Made by a program: the position numbers and the translations under genes
Notes under the pieces: generated by a model
The model's database searches: none
What the model saw: the letters and a program-made list of their open reading frames with translations, nothing else
What the model was told of the DNA's origin: nothing
NCBI GenBank assembly: GCA_016098155.1
Contig: JAAAJB010000269.1
Location: 1 to 42,276, forward strand
Reading direction: 5' to 3'
From: Actinomortierella ambigua
Lineage: Eukaryota > Mortierellomycota > Mortierellomycetes > Mortierellales > Mortierellaceae
Length of the DNA stretch: 42,276 nucleotides
In this document: piece after piece, positions 21,062 to 32,425 of the stretch
Position numbering within the stretch: the stretch's first letter is position 1
Layout of the letters: each line of letters begins with the position of its first letter

Positions 21062-21481
21062 AGCATCCAATGCACGCACCCTATCTTTCATGTATACAAA
21101 TCCTATTCTTTCAGACAAAATAACACGTACAAAAAAACAACACGATAATGAACCCTCACCGTAGCAGTTAGCCCTCCCCCCCCCACACACTACAATACTT
21201 TCGATACCCTTTGTTCCCACTGGAGGACAAGAAGAGTTTTTTTTTTTTGCGAATATAAGAATCGTTTTTTTCAAAATTTACTTTTAAAGAGTCAACCATA
21301 GTTATTGCTAGAGAGAGTGGAGAGGATGTATGTACAAAAAACATTGCCATTTTTTTTGTTCTGTGTTAGAGTGGGTGTTGTTAAACCCCTTTTGGATTGT
21401 TTTCATGTTGCTTTTGTCCTTTGTGTCAGACACCAGGAGAGAGAGAGAAAGCGAGAAAGAGGTGTGCAGAGCGACGAGTTT
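21062..21481. other. Convergent 3' region between acyl-CoA synthetase and adenylate kinase
   Basis: A/T-rich with T- and C-homopolymers; no coding frame. The two genes end 420 bp apart. No perfect AATAAA close to either stop. Confidence 0.5.
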
Positions 21482-24154
21482 TCACTCCTGTTGGATCCGT
21501 CGAGGCTCCTCAACAGTGGTCGCATCCTCGACATCGGGCACAAAGCGCGACACGAGCAGATCGTGGATCTGGGGGTATATCTCGTCCGAGGTATTGCCGG
21601 ACAGTGTGATCAAGATCTGCTTCTGCCGGTAGTAGTCCAGCAGCGGCTCCGTTGACTCGTGATGCTTTTGCAGACGGATCTTAAAAGTCTCCTAAAAGAA
21701 GCAAGAGAAAAAAAAAGAATCACAATAATGTGTCAGTTCCCTTGTTCTTCTTCATCTCCCTTGTAGTGTGCGGAAGAAATGATACCGCAGTTAAAAGAAA
21801 AATGTCCAAAAAAGGGATTGCGTGAAGCAAAACCAGGAGTGACAAGATGGTAGGGTTTCCGTGTTCCCGCCACATCCTCCGGTTTTTCGCTCGCAATGAG
21901 AGTCGTGGTATACATTGGACAGTTTTGGTCTACTATTTCTCTGCCCCTCATCGTCAAAGCTCCCGTCTGTTTCCGATGCAGTGTTGCTGAAAAAAAAAGA
22001 GTCTAAAACCGAAGGTACAGTCGGATTTCCTTGCCTCCTTTGGTTCTATCCACTCGGCTGCAAAATATGTTGGCTCAACGAAACTGGGCCTGTTTGCTGG
22101 GTGTGGGGAGAGAGTACTGTCATAGTACAGCGCCCCGAAAGAGGAGAAGAGAGTGGGAAAAAAATAAAAAGATGGAGAAACTTTAAACCTTATCATGGGC
22201 AGCAAATAAGAACTTACGGGGTTATCATCTGGTCGCCTCTCGAGCTTCTCACCCGTGATATCATCCAATCCGGGTACCTTGGGGGGGTTGTAGGTCATGT
22301 TGTAGACTCGGCCCGAGGGAATATGGACCCAGCGATCCATGATCCGCTGCAGAATGACCTCCTCGGGCACGTTCAAGTGAATGACCAAGTTGAGGGGTTG
22401 CTGCACCTTGACCAGCATGTCATCCAGGCTTTTGGCCTGACTCATCGTGCGTGGGAAACCATCCAGTAGCCAGTGTTGCTGAGCGCCCAGCTTGTGCAGC
22501 TCGGAATCAATCAACTTGACCATCACCGTATCCGAGACAAACGCGCCATTCTTCATCTGCTTCGCTGCAATCTGGCCCACCTCGGTGTTCATCGCAATGT
22601 TCCTACGCAGCAGATCGCCCGACGAGATGGTGTTGACTTCAAAGTCGTCCTGGATCCTGGTGGATTGCGTGCCCTTGCCAGCGCCCTATGATTTAGAAAA
22701 AATGGGTCAAATATGGTCAGGTTGTTTAGCTTTTTCTGTTATCCTACGAGTTTTGAACAGGGTAAGACAAAATAATAAGGGTAAAAAGAAAAGTATGCGC
22801 CGAGATGTCGGCCCCAACGGCCGCACATGACAAACGAACTTTTTTTTTTTCGTGACCAGTAACCATCCGTTTAAGAGGAGGAGTGATGACGCAAGAAGAA
22901 GAAAGGGATAAGGGATCGTCTCTCCTCTGCTCCGGTGTTCTGCTCCCTCCTTTTTCGGACTCGCCTCCGTCCTCTCCTTCTTTTTGCGCCCGGTTCTTTG
23001 CGAGATGCAGGAGCTCTCGGTTCTCCCCACAATTGGCTCGTGATTGTGTTGATTTTTTTTGTTCTTGTTTAGCTGTTGAGTTCAGCGTGCTGTTGTTATT
23101 GCTACTGTTGTCATTCTTATTCAGATCCTTTTCAGGCAGTACCCCGCACTCCCCACAGTATCAGCCAGCAGCAGGGAAAGGGCGTGTGTGTGTGTGTGAT
23201 GCCCACCACGGTTGTACAAGACTAATAAGCGCAAACCTCCCCTCTGCTGGGGACTAAAGCCCGATTGGGGGTGTTTTTGATTCACCCAGTTGTTATGTGC
23301 AAGACAATATATCTTTTTTCCCCCCCTCGTCCATACCTCTCTCCTTGCTCTTATCTCCCTGCCTTCTTTTTTTCCCTGAGCGTTATCTCACAGCATCAGT
23401 GACCATAGTGATGACGAGGGAAGACACACAGACAGGAAAAAAAAACACAACAAAGAATTGTCGCTGGGAGTAGAAAAAGGGGGAGGAGGAAAGAATGGGA
23501 GTGGGGCAGCGTGGGGCAACCGAGAGAGAGACAGACAGACAGAGAGAATGAGAGGAAAGTGAGAGGGGAAGGATTAGGGGGATAGTGGGGCCAAACAACT
23601 GTGGCAAAAAAGGAAAGAAAAAATGATTGTAGTAAAAAGAGAAGGACGGAGGACCCAGCATGCCTCCGTCTTTTCTTTCCTCTCAAGATCGCCGGCTCAT
23701 CACTCTGCTCTTCTGTCACTTCTATCCTCATAAGAGAACAAGAAAAAAGAAAAGAAAAGAGAAGAGAAGGAAAAGAAAGAAAGAAACTTACAGGGCTGCC
23801 AATGAGGAGCAAACGGAGTGGTGGCTGGCCTTCGACTGGCCGAGCCATCTTCAAGGTTGCTGACGAGTTGAACAGTGACCGTGCAGAGGACGACACAGGC
23901 GTATGCATGGATGTCCGGAGTTGAGAGGGCTTGATGAGCGATGGTGAGGTGGAGGGAGGGAGCGTGTTGCCGCCATGCTTGGCGTGCAAGAAACGCCGTG
24001 CTGCTGTCAGCGAGATGGCCGCTGAACGTGGGGAGGCATCGGGCGAAAATGTGGAGGTTGCAGAAGCGTTGGAGGTGAGGGTCGTCGATCGCTGCCGGCG
24101 GAGAGATTGGGAGGTGGTACGGCTTCCGACACGGCCGATGGAGAGAACGTTCAT
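21482..24154 (-). CDS. ADK2: Adenylate kinase, mitochondrial GTP:AMP phosphotransferase type (3 exons, 346 aa)
   Basis: Exons on the minus strand: 24154-23792, 22685-22218 and 21691-21482, all joined in phase 0. The enzyme transfers phosphate between nucleoside triphosphate and AMP. The P-loop GSPGAGKGTQ spans the first intron (residues 119-128). The AMP-binding segment is TISSGDLLRRN, the lid-hinge is LDGFPRT, and the lid reads IPSGRVYNMTYNPPK followed by GEKLERRPDDN. The lid lacks the four zinc cysteines, as in eukaryotic AK3-type enzymes, and the RRPDDN(P) arginines are present. The first 105 residues are Arg/Ser/Thr/Ala-rich with almost no acidic residues, consistent with a matrix-targeting presequence. 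A second ATG (MARPVEG...) near residue 104 would give a short form without it. A TATATA sequence lies only about 35-40 nt upstream of the first ATG. The first intron is 1,106 nt. Confidence 0.9.
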
Positions 24155-24946
24155 TGAATGAGAAGGCAGCTGAGAAAAGGAAAGGATATATAAATGTAAC
24201 GTCGAAAAAGATGTGAACTGGAAAGGGAAAAAAGGACAAAAAATGGAGACGCCCTTTAAAGCAAAAAAAAAAATTGTGACTGCATTTCTCAAAAGCGTTG
24301 CCGGAATGAAGGCACAAGGGATCGTGTCTGTCACGGAGAGGCCAACCTATGCTACTGTTCGCATTGTGGGTGGCTACCATACTACACACTACTAGCCCAA
24401 TGTCGTGACAATGCCTGCATTATCTATCATCGACCATCCACAGTTGTAGGGAAGGTTCTTTTTTGAAAGAGTCTTGGTATTCAGCTGCCTTTGGCTTGGA
24501 ACTTGAGTGGCTGTGAAGTTTGATCATGTGAGCTGCAGGGGGGAAGTAGAGGACACAGACGCGACACAGACGAACAATCCAATCAAACACTTGCTGTACG
24601 GCCTCTATTCTTCTTGTTATTACGCAGAACGTGCAAGTTACAAGCCAACCTGCTGTGGTCAGGCTACTCTTCTCAGGATTATCAGGGCAAGCAAAGGTGC
24701 AAGCGAGGGAGGAGCACAGAGAACAAGCTAAAAAGACGGGGGAGGAGGAATAGGGGGACAGGGTGGGAAAGTTGTGTAACCAGTGCCTCTTAAGCGTGGA
24801 AGGATTTGTTTCTTATACTCAAGAGAAAAAAAAAGGGCATTTCGAATTCTCCTTCCTCATCTCATCACCTCACACACCCTTTCCTCTCCACCCCCACCCC
24901 CCATCAACCCACTTCTCATTCAGACTCCTCACCCAATTACAACTTC
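24155..24946. other. Divergent promoter region of adenylate kinase and kynureninase
   Basis: 792 bp shared upstream region. The adenylate kinase side has TATATA around 24187-24194 on the minus strand. The kynureninase side has a C/T-rich leader from about 24845 to 24940. No coding frame. Confidence 0.5.
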
Positions 24947-27072
24947 ATGGCCAACCTCATGGACACCTTGCAGCAGCGTCTTGCCGAGTCCAAGGCAAAG
25001 TCGTTCCTGGACCCAGCCTTTGCCGAGTTTATGGACCAGCAGGATCCGCTGCGTGCTTTGCGCAACGAGTTTGTGATCCCAGCACGTGGTGAGATTGCTC
25101 CAGGTAAGGAAAGGTGGGGTGGCCTTTTGGTTAGAAGAAGTGGGAATCGTCATCATCTGAGGAAAAAGGCATGTGGCCTGAGCTGGGGGAGAGGGGACCG
25201 TTATCGCTGTCTGATCGATCAATGATACACGGGTTCCGAAGTACCGTTTTTTTTTATCGCATCGACGGAGATGCGGTGAAAGGGAGAGGGGGGGGGGCTA
25301 CGACTAAGTTGGAAGGTGGAATGCAGATGGACTTTTTGACCTGACCTGACCTCTAAATTTCTCACGGCTCTCTTTTTTTTGACACTTTTTCTTTCTACCC
25401 CCCCCCCCAGGTGCTGATCGCCCAGACGAGCCCTGCACCTACCTGTGCGGCAACTCGCTCGGACTGATGCCCAAGAACGTGACAAAGTATGTGCAGGAGG
25501 AGCTGACCGTCTGGGGCGAGGGAGCCGTCAACTCGCATTTCAAGCACCGATTCGGACGACCCTGGGTCCGTATCGAAGAGACCGTTCAGGAACAATCGGC
25601 GCGGATTGTGGGGGCCAAGAAGGACGAGGTGGCCATTATGAACACCCTGACCTCGAATCTGCATTTCCTGCTCGCAGCCTTCTACACACCCACACAAGAA
25701 CGCCACAAGATCTTGATCGAGTCCAAGGCCTTTCCCTCGGACCACTATGCGATCGAGTCCCAGATCCTCTGGCGCGGTCTTGACCCTGCAAAGTCCTTGA
25801 TCTGCCAAGAGCCTCGAAAGGGCGAGTTCCTGTTGCGCACCGAGGATATCTTGGAGACCATTGAGAAGCATGGTCATGAGATTGCCGTCGTCTGTTTCTC
25901 TGGCATTCAGTTCTACACCGGCCAGTACTTTGAGATGGAGAAGATCACCAAGGCTGCCCAAGCAAAGGTAAGAAGGAAGAGGAAGAAGGGTGGTGGTGGG
26001 GGGAAAGCACCAGACAGGACATTGGTAATTTTTTTTTCGTGTAGGTTGAATGTTTCACTCAACATCTTCATTCTTTTCTTTTCGTTACGCTCTACGATTG
26101 CTATGGATAGGGCTGCATTGTGGGATGGGATCTTGCTCATGCTGCTGGAAACGTTCCTGTCAAGTTGCACGACTGGAACGTGGATTTTGCCTGCTGGTGC
26201 TCGTACAAGTACCTCAACTCTGGCCCTGGTGGCATTGCTGGTCTCTTTGTCCACGAACGTCACGCTGAAGATTACAGCCGCAAACGTCTTGCAGGCTGGT
26301 GGGGTCATGACAAGGCCACTCGTTTTGATATGGTCAATGGTAAGGAATTTAACACGCTTTTGAAATCAAAAAAGATGAATGTTGATTGAGAACGGAAAAA
26401 GAAAAGCCACCCTTGCGCTTTTCGGCGCGTGGGTTGCCATGCCATTGGTTTATTACTCTCGTACAGAATATGAGGGCGAAAATTGTGGATATGAAGAAAG
26501 CACCCAGCTGGGTATTTGCGAGAGGGTATATGATGATAGAATAATGGTTAACCTCATATCTGACCAAAAAAAAAAAAAAAAAAAATGTCCGGGGCCCCCT
26601 TTAAAAAAAAAAAAATGTCTGCGGACACCTTTAAAAAAAAAAAAAAAAAATAGAGTTCAAGGCAATGGCAGGCGCAGCTGGATTCCAACATTCCAACCCC
26701 TCCGTCTTGTGCACGTCTGCGCTCCTTGGCTCGCTTTCCGTCTTTGAACAGACGACCATGGAAGATTTGCGTGCCAAGTCCAAGCTGCTGACGGCGTACT
26801 TGTTCCACCTCTTGACAACCGAATTCTCGGCGGCAATCTTGGAGATCATCACTCCTACAGACCCAGAGCAGCGCGGCGCCCAGCTTTCGCTGGTCTTCAA
26901 GGGCGGCAAAATGATGGACATCTTTGACCGTCTGTGCGCCAAGGCGATCATCGGCGACGAACGTAAGCCTGACGTCATCCGCGTTGCGCCGGCACCCTTG
27001 TACTGCAGGTTCGAGGACGTCCGGTTCTTCGTCTCGGAACTCAAGGCTCTTGTAGCAGAATTGTATGCCTGA
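24947..27072 (+). CDS. Kynureninase (4 exons, 453 aa)
   Basis: Exons 24947-25103, 25411-25967, 26111-26339 and 26654-27072, phases 1, 0 and 1. This PLP enzyme (EC 3.7.1.3) hydrolyses kynurenine or 3-hydroxykynurenine to anthranilate or 3-hydroxyanthranilate plus alanine in tryptophan degradation and de novo NAD synthesis; it is the orthologue of yeast BNA5. Landmarks are [11 protein letters not shown], the substrate-contact segment around [22 protein letters not shown] with the PLP-binding Asp, and [12 protein letters not shown] with the Schiff-base Lys (about residue 271). It continues with [13 protein letters not shown] and the C-terminal [10 protein letters not shown] and [14 protein letters not shown]. 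Length is as expected for the family. The last intron ends in 18 A residues before TAG, an unusual acceptor, but the frame and homology across it are unambiguous. AATAAA lies 28 nt after the stop. Confidence 0.95.
26586..26632 (+). repeat. Two 17-nt TGTCYG cores separated by poly(A), 30-bp period
   Basis: Inside kynureninase intron 3, A20, core 1 (TGTCCGGGGCCCCCTTT, 26586-26602), A13, core 2 (TGTCTGCGGACACCTTT, 26616-26632) and A18 follow each other. The cores match at 13 of 17 positions and each is partly palindromic. Confidence 0.75.
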
Positions 27073-27099
27073 GCATGAAAAAAAATAGAAATATGGAAT

Positions 27100-27105
27100 A
27101 ATAAA
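27100..27105 (+). terminator. Polyadenylation signal of kynureninase
   Basis: AATAAA 28 nt after the TGA, in a normal position for a fungal poly(A) signal. Confidence 0.5.
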
Positions 27106-27379
27106 GGGGGGAGAGAGAGAGAAAGAAAGAGAAGCATGGAAGGCCTTCCAATAGGAACCATGTAATGAAGGAGAGGGAGAAGAGAGGAAAAAGGGATAAA
27201 GAATGACTTGCGACCCCCTTCCGATGTAAAGACCAGGGAAGGGGGTGGGGATGATGAAGGACGACCAAAGGAACCAGGAAACTAGACATTGGGAATCCAA
27301 CCCGCAAGTGAAGACTGAAAATAAAAACCAACCCGACCGACACGACCACAAACCGCGACCCCGCACGCGACCACACAAC

Positions 27380-27405
27380 CCAGACCAGACCAGACCAGAC
27401 CAGAT
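27380..27405. repeat. ACCAG pentanucleotide repeat
   Basis: About five head-to-tail ACCAG units followed by CGACC units. Confidence 0.75.
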
Positions 27406-29785
27406 CGACCGACCGACCAAACCGGGCAAAAACCGACCAGCAACCAAAAGACCGACTTGTAAACCAGGGGGGAGAGGAGAGGATAGACTCAGCAGGCAAA
27501 TCTTGGGAAAGAGGGGACGGCGCGGACAAAGACCATGACGGCTCGGTAGAAGGGTGGGCGCAGGAAAAGAGTGGTAGGATTGGATGGTAGGATTGGCCAA
27601 AAGGTCGGAGGAGAGGGCGAGAAAAGCCGAGGGACATCTTTCCAGCTAAGGAGAAACCGGCAAAGCAACCGAAAAAAAAAAACCTTGTGCGAGCCAAAAA
27701 TTATACGACAATCCCAAAAACCGAAAGGCACGTGGACGAGGAGGGTGATATTGTACAGCGGACGATACGCGTCATTTGGAGAATGATTAAAGGCATTATA
27801 CCGGGACTGATGGTGGTAGGAAACCATGGACAACCAAGGCAACATGGGGGGGCTTGAGGACTATAGGGCTACCCAGTGATAGTGAAGCTAAAAGAGACAA
27901 AACAAAATACCACCTTGCAAACACATATACCATACACATTACAAAATACCATGTAGGAAAAAAAAAAAAAAGAAAGACAAAAAAAAAACACACAAAAGAG
28001 AAAACTGCAAACTGTCACCTATCCTCTGCGCCTATCACTTTGTCCCATCATAAAAACCAAGTATGTCTCTTAGTGAAGTGGTGGTGGCGGTTGTTTGTTG
28101 ATGCACGCTGAAAGTGTTGCCCAAGATGTTCGGGAGGTGAGATTTAAATCATACTTTGAACAGGGCTGGAAGAGTTGGAGGCCTACGCCGAGTGCGCGCG
28201 TTGAACTGGGGGGTGGGGGTATCTGGATCATTGACTATATGTTTTGTCGAGTTGTGTCATGTTGCCAACCAAAATACAAAGAAAAAAAAAACTCTTGAAA
28301 CACCAACAAGCCAAAAGGCAAGAGCAAACAAATAAAAGAGTTGCAAAATACGAGCCCAGGATGTGTGCGGGGTTAACGAAATGTCGACGAGAAGAGTGTG
28401 GTGTAAGTGGGTGGATGGATGTGAGGTGTTGAATAGGCGTGACTCAAGAGTGTCGAGGACTTGCAGTGACGAAAAACAAAGAGCGGACAGAACCAGCTTG
28501 GGAGTAGGAGGGGGAGAGAGAGGGACTCGACTGTTGCCTTTCTAAAGAAAAAGATACAACGCAGGAGAAAATGCACAATGCCACGATAGCAACGGCGCCG
28601 GAAGGGAGGGGAGATTTAACTCATCGGGGGAATGGAGGAGGCACTGGCTGGATATGTATCTGGAACGGGGGGGATGGGAAAGAGCTGGATAAGTTATGCC
28701 AAGGGAAGTCAGAGAGAGAGAGTCTGGCTCGATAGCGGTGATGAAACCAATGTGATATATGGGTGATGAGAGGGATAGAGGCACAAACAAACGGGGAGAG
28801 GATGATGATGAGAGAGAGAAAAAAGGAGGAGAGGAAGAGGGGCTTCTTGAGGGTATAAATGTGCAATCTCAGTCAGTCTGTACTCTTGAATACGGTGTTC
28901 CAGAAGGACTGGGAAGAACATGGGAGTAGAACAACAACAACGTGTGGTCAGAAGACTTGATGGTGCAGCGATTGGGCGCAAAAAAAGAAGAAAAAAAATC
29001 ATGCAAGACTCGGAGAGCGCTAAAGAGGCAATGAGACACTGAGGGATAGGGGAGAGAGAGAGAGAGAGAGAGAGAATGGGAGGCTTGTGCGCCCAAAAAA
29101 AGAGAGAGAGACCAAGACAACCCTGTGGCCATGCATGATTGGGACGGGGAGGGGAGCTTGTTTGTTTGATGATGGTGATGATGATGATGATTGATGATTG
29201 ATGTTGTTGATGGACAGCAACAGCAGTAATCGGTATATTGAGATCGGGAGAAGGAGAGGGGAAAAGGCAGAAGGAAGGACGGAAGGGGGGGGGGTAGTGG
29301 AGGTAAGGAGGAAGGAGAGTGTGAGTCGAGACCAAAAAAGAGAATGACTACACCATCGTGAACAACATCAATATCAATATTTATCACTGTTCGCGCAATG
29401 GTAGTCCTCGAGGAAAAAAATATTCCCACACTTTTTGTTTTCTTGCTTGCCCTAGCTTCACTTTATTGCTTCATGGGCTTGCTTGATTGCTTGATTGTTT
29501 GCTTGCTTGGTTCATTGCATCGTTGGCTTGCCTAGCATGAGGATGGCAACACTTATGACTATGCTACTAGAACGAAAACAGCATTAGCGTAGTGTGCTTG
29601 CTGTATGTGAAGAGCACCCAGTACGTACTCAGGCCAAGCGACCCTTGACTTCACTGTCCCTGCCTTTCTCGAGCAATGTGATCATTCTTCATGTCTCTGT
29701 GTCCTTGTGACCCCTTGGATGGTCTACTGCCTAAATATGCTCGGTTGGAACGTTGTTCGAGAGTCAGTTCGGTTTGGCATGCATA

Positions 29786-29822
29786 CTGAGTGAGTGAGTG
29801 AGTGAATGAGTGAGTGAGTAGG
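29786..29822. repeat. GTGA tetranucleotide microsatellite
   Basis: Consecutive GTGA units with one AATG interruption, grading into GGTG. Confidence 0.8.
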
Positions 29823-30563
29823 TGGGTGGAAAAAAAGTGTATCGACTCGAGTCAAGTTACCATCCATCCAAACCAATATAGCTGGATGAGGGGGGGCCTG
29901 AGAGAGGTGTGTACGTCTCTCTTCTTTTTGGGCCTTTGTCCTGCGAACCATGGAGCGACGATGAAAGCAAAGATAACAAAGAGTGAGACTCGACTATACC
30001 GATGAGCCCGCCCCTCTTCCTCAATCATCATCCAGCCATTCCTTCCCATACACAGACCGGCCTTCTCTTTTTCTCACACACACAAAAGGCTGCAGAGAAG
30101 TGCGTGCTGTGCAACATTGACAAAAAAAACCTAGCAAGGCGCTTTGTCCATACGCGTGTCGTTCATTCTTTCGCCCACGGCTCTTTAGGGTTAACCCTGG
30201 CAATCTGGCCAAGTATACCTTCGTTCCCACCCCTCACTCCGTTGGTCCTCCAACGACTAAAGTGCATTGGCATTGTCAAGTGCCACTTTCCTCACTTATG
30301 AACTTGCTATGCGTGCTCCATCGGCCTTGCTCCTCACCTTCCCTCCCCCTCTCTCTCCTCCTCATCCCCTTCACGTCCCCACCCCCTACCTCAGATTTGT
30401 CCCCACGATGCCTTCCCCATCTACATGCTCCAATGCTTATAATAAGACTCCAGTTCAACCTTTCCCCGCACGTTCTTCAACCCTATTTTCACCCTAGTCA
30501 GTCACTATCCACCCTTTTTTTTCCCTGCACACACCTACTATTGGACAATATAGTCATAAAGTC

Positions 30564-31725
30564 ATGACAATCGCCTTGAAGCTCTTTGAACTTGTTGACG
30601 GCAAAACGCGTCAGATCTCGTTTTCGCCAGCAGTTTGGCGGGCCAAATTTGCACTCCACTACAAGAACGTGCCCTACGAATCGGTGCCTTTGACCTTTCT
30701 GGAGATCCCAACGACCATCCCCAACATGTGGTATGTAAAGTGCAAACTTTCTCTCCCCCAAACAACTCCCCTGCCTCCCCTCCTCCCCTCCCTCCCTCCC
30801 TCCCTCACTCTACTTTCTTGCGCTCATTCCTCAATTTTTTTTATACATCCAAAAAAGCAAAAACCTGACGAGCCCCACCGTCCCGACCCTCCAGCTCGAG
30901 TCTGGTGAGGGCATGGTGGACTCGTTCGCGATCGCCGAATACCTCGAGGAAAACTACCCCGACCGTCCTTCCCTTTTCGGCAAGACCGCTTCCGAAAAGC
31001 ACCTCCAACGGTTCTTTGAATCCTACGTACAGTCCAAACTCCACCCGGCCATCCAACGCATGGTCTACCTGCCCATGTACGGCATGCAGGACGAGCCCAA
31101 CGCTCTCTACTTTCGCTCCTCCCGCGAAAAGTCCTCCGGCCGCGCCCATGACCTCATCACCGGCAACCGAGACGACAACCTGCGCGAGCTCAAGGAGAAC
31201 TTGGCCTTGGTCCATACCCAACTGCTACGCACGGGAAGCTGGATCCTGGGCTCTCACCGTAAATGCTGCTTTGTGTTTTTTTTTGTCTTGGTTGAACACG
31301 AGGTCGAAGAGGAGGGGAAAGGGGGGAGGGGAAAGGGAGGAAAGGAGGAAGGGATAGGGGAAAACAGGGACTCTTCCATGTGGAAGGATAAAGTGACAAA
31401 CAATAACAACCACAAACTACTGACGTTTAGGGCTCTTCTACTCCTCCTTTTACTCCTCCTTCTCCTCCTCCTTCTCCTTCTCCTCCTTGTCCTCCTCCCC
31501 TTCCTTGATCTCCTTACCCCTTACTACCCTTCCTACCCTTACTCTTCACCCCTCCCCCTTTCCTTTCTCAAAAATCTAGCTGGCTGGGCAGACTTTGTGC
31601 TAGCGTCGGCATTTGTCTGGTTCAACGCATGTACGCCCAACGACTTTGAGGAGGCGATCCTGGATGCATACGACGACCAAGTCATTCGCAACTACTGGAT
31701 CAAGGTTCAGCAATACGTCTATTGA
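30564..31725 (+). CDS. Glutathione S-transferase, etherase-like (3 exons, 237 aa)
   Basis: Exons 30564-30730, 30858-31258 and 31580-31725, phases 2 and 1. The thioredoxin-fold N-domain has a SPAVWRAKFALHYKNVPYE helix, a cis-Pro region TVPTLQLESGEG, and MVDSFAIAEYLEENYP, where the Asp-Ser pair contacts the gamma-glutamyl group of glutathione. The alpha-helical C-domain ends with GSHPGWADFVLASAFVWF, the N-capping/hydrophobic-staple-like region around a conserved Asp. The N-terminal pattern is closest to fungal and bacterial beta-etherase/FuA-type GSTs, which conjugate or deglutathionylate aromatic ethers and wood-derived compounds; the specific substrate is not visible. A Ser (residue 21 region) rather than Tyr is the likely catalytic position. 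Intron 2 (321 nt) is mostly CTC/CTT repeats. Intron 1 ends in an A-run before AG. Confidence 0.88.
31430..31520 (+). repeat. CTC/CTT-rich tract in GST intron 2
   Basis: Imperfect CTCCTT repeats on the coding strand. They create a poly-Leu reading frame that should not be taken as coding. Confidence 0.75.
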
Positions 31726-32425
31726 AAGACACAACCAAGGACCCCCCCCCCAACTCTCGGGGATAGGATCCGCTGGACAACCGATTCATCTTGCTTCCTT
31801 TTTTTTTGTTTGCTTCTGAATGTAGATATCATGCAACACAAAAAAAAGCTTCCCTCCTCCCACCCTCTACCCAAAGACAATGGTTTGTTCTTTGGAGAGG
31901 TTGGGGAGCGAGACATTGCAAGTTGTGATACTGTTTCCTTGTTGGATGCATTTTTTCCACAGCTTTTTTTTATTGTGTGATTTTTTTTCACTGGGTTGAA
32001 GTAAATAGCTTGGGGTGGTGCTAGCTGTGGTGGGGGTCCTTAAAATAAGTGTTGAGGTAGTTTCCTCATCCCTACCGAAAAAAAACAAGAAAATGGGATA
32101 GAGAGAGTGCAAGGATGCATTCTGAGGGAATGGGGAGGGGAGGCGGAGATCATAAAAAAAAAGGTGTTGCTTGACACATCTCAAAAAAATCAGAGGTGAT
32201 AGGGGGGTTGTTGCTTTTGTCAGGGCAAAGAGGAAATTACAAGTTGGACCACATGCCAACTAGCATAGAGGAGAGGGGGGGGGGAGGAGAGGCGAGAGAA
32301 TGAAGAACTGGGAGGATGCCAATCAAGAAGAACATCAAGAAGCGAAGCAAATACAAAACAAACAAACAAAAAAAAAAAAAAAAGAGTCGATACAAGGATT
32401 GACCCGAGAAGAGCGAGCCGCGCTA
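31726..32425. other. Convergent 3' region between GST and Mei2-like genes
   Basis: 700 bp with many A and T homopolymers and no credible coding frame. No perfect AATAAA next to either stop. Confidence 0.5.

Larger units (their letters stand above)
27106..30563. other. 3.5-kb stretch with no supportable gene
   Basis: Frames on both strands (for example 27041-27697 - and 28709-29335 -) are Ser/Pro/Leu/Phe low-complexity readings of purine or pyrimidine tracts. Contains an ACCAG pentamer repeat (27380-27405), TTGC/ATTGC-rich sequence (29440-29535) and a GTGA tetramer repeat (29786-29822). The last 250 bp are the C/T-rich promoter/leader of the GST gene. Confidence 0.5.

Noticed and set aside
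19247..21274. 675-codon open frame on the minus strand across the acyl-CoA synthetase gene
   Set aside because: It mirrors the C/G-ending codon bias of the real gene, has no domain, and its composition is Leu/Arg/Gln/His as expected for an antisense reading. The sense product is an unmistakable LACS.
26554..27600. 348-codon minus-strand frame over kynureninase exon 4 and downstream
   Set aside because: Starts in low-complexity DNA and runs antisense through a certain exon; no motif.
28709..29335. 208-codon minus-strand frame
   Set aside because: Ser/Pro/Leu/His low-complexity reading of purine-rich DNA; no domain and no splice context.
31259..31579. In-frame continuation of GST through intron 2 (poly-Leu segment)
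   Set aside because: The frame is open by chance through CTC repeats. Splicing GTAAAT to TCTAG restores the conserved HPGWADFVLAS segment, while read-through inserts low-complexity residues into the C-domain.
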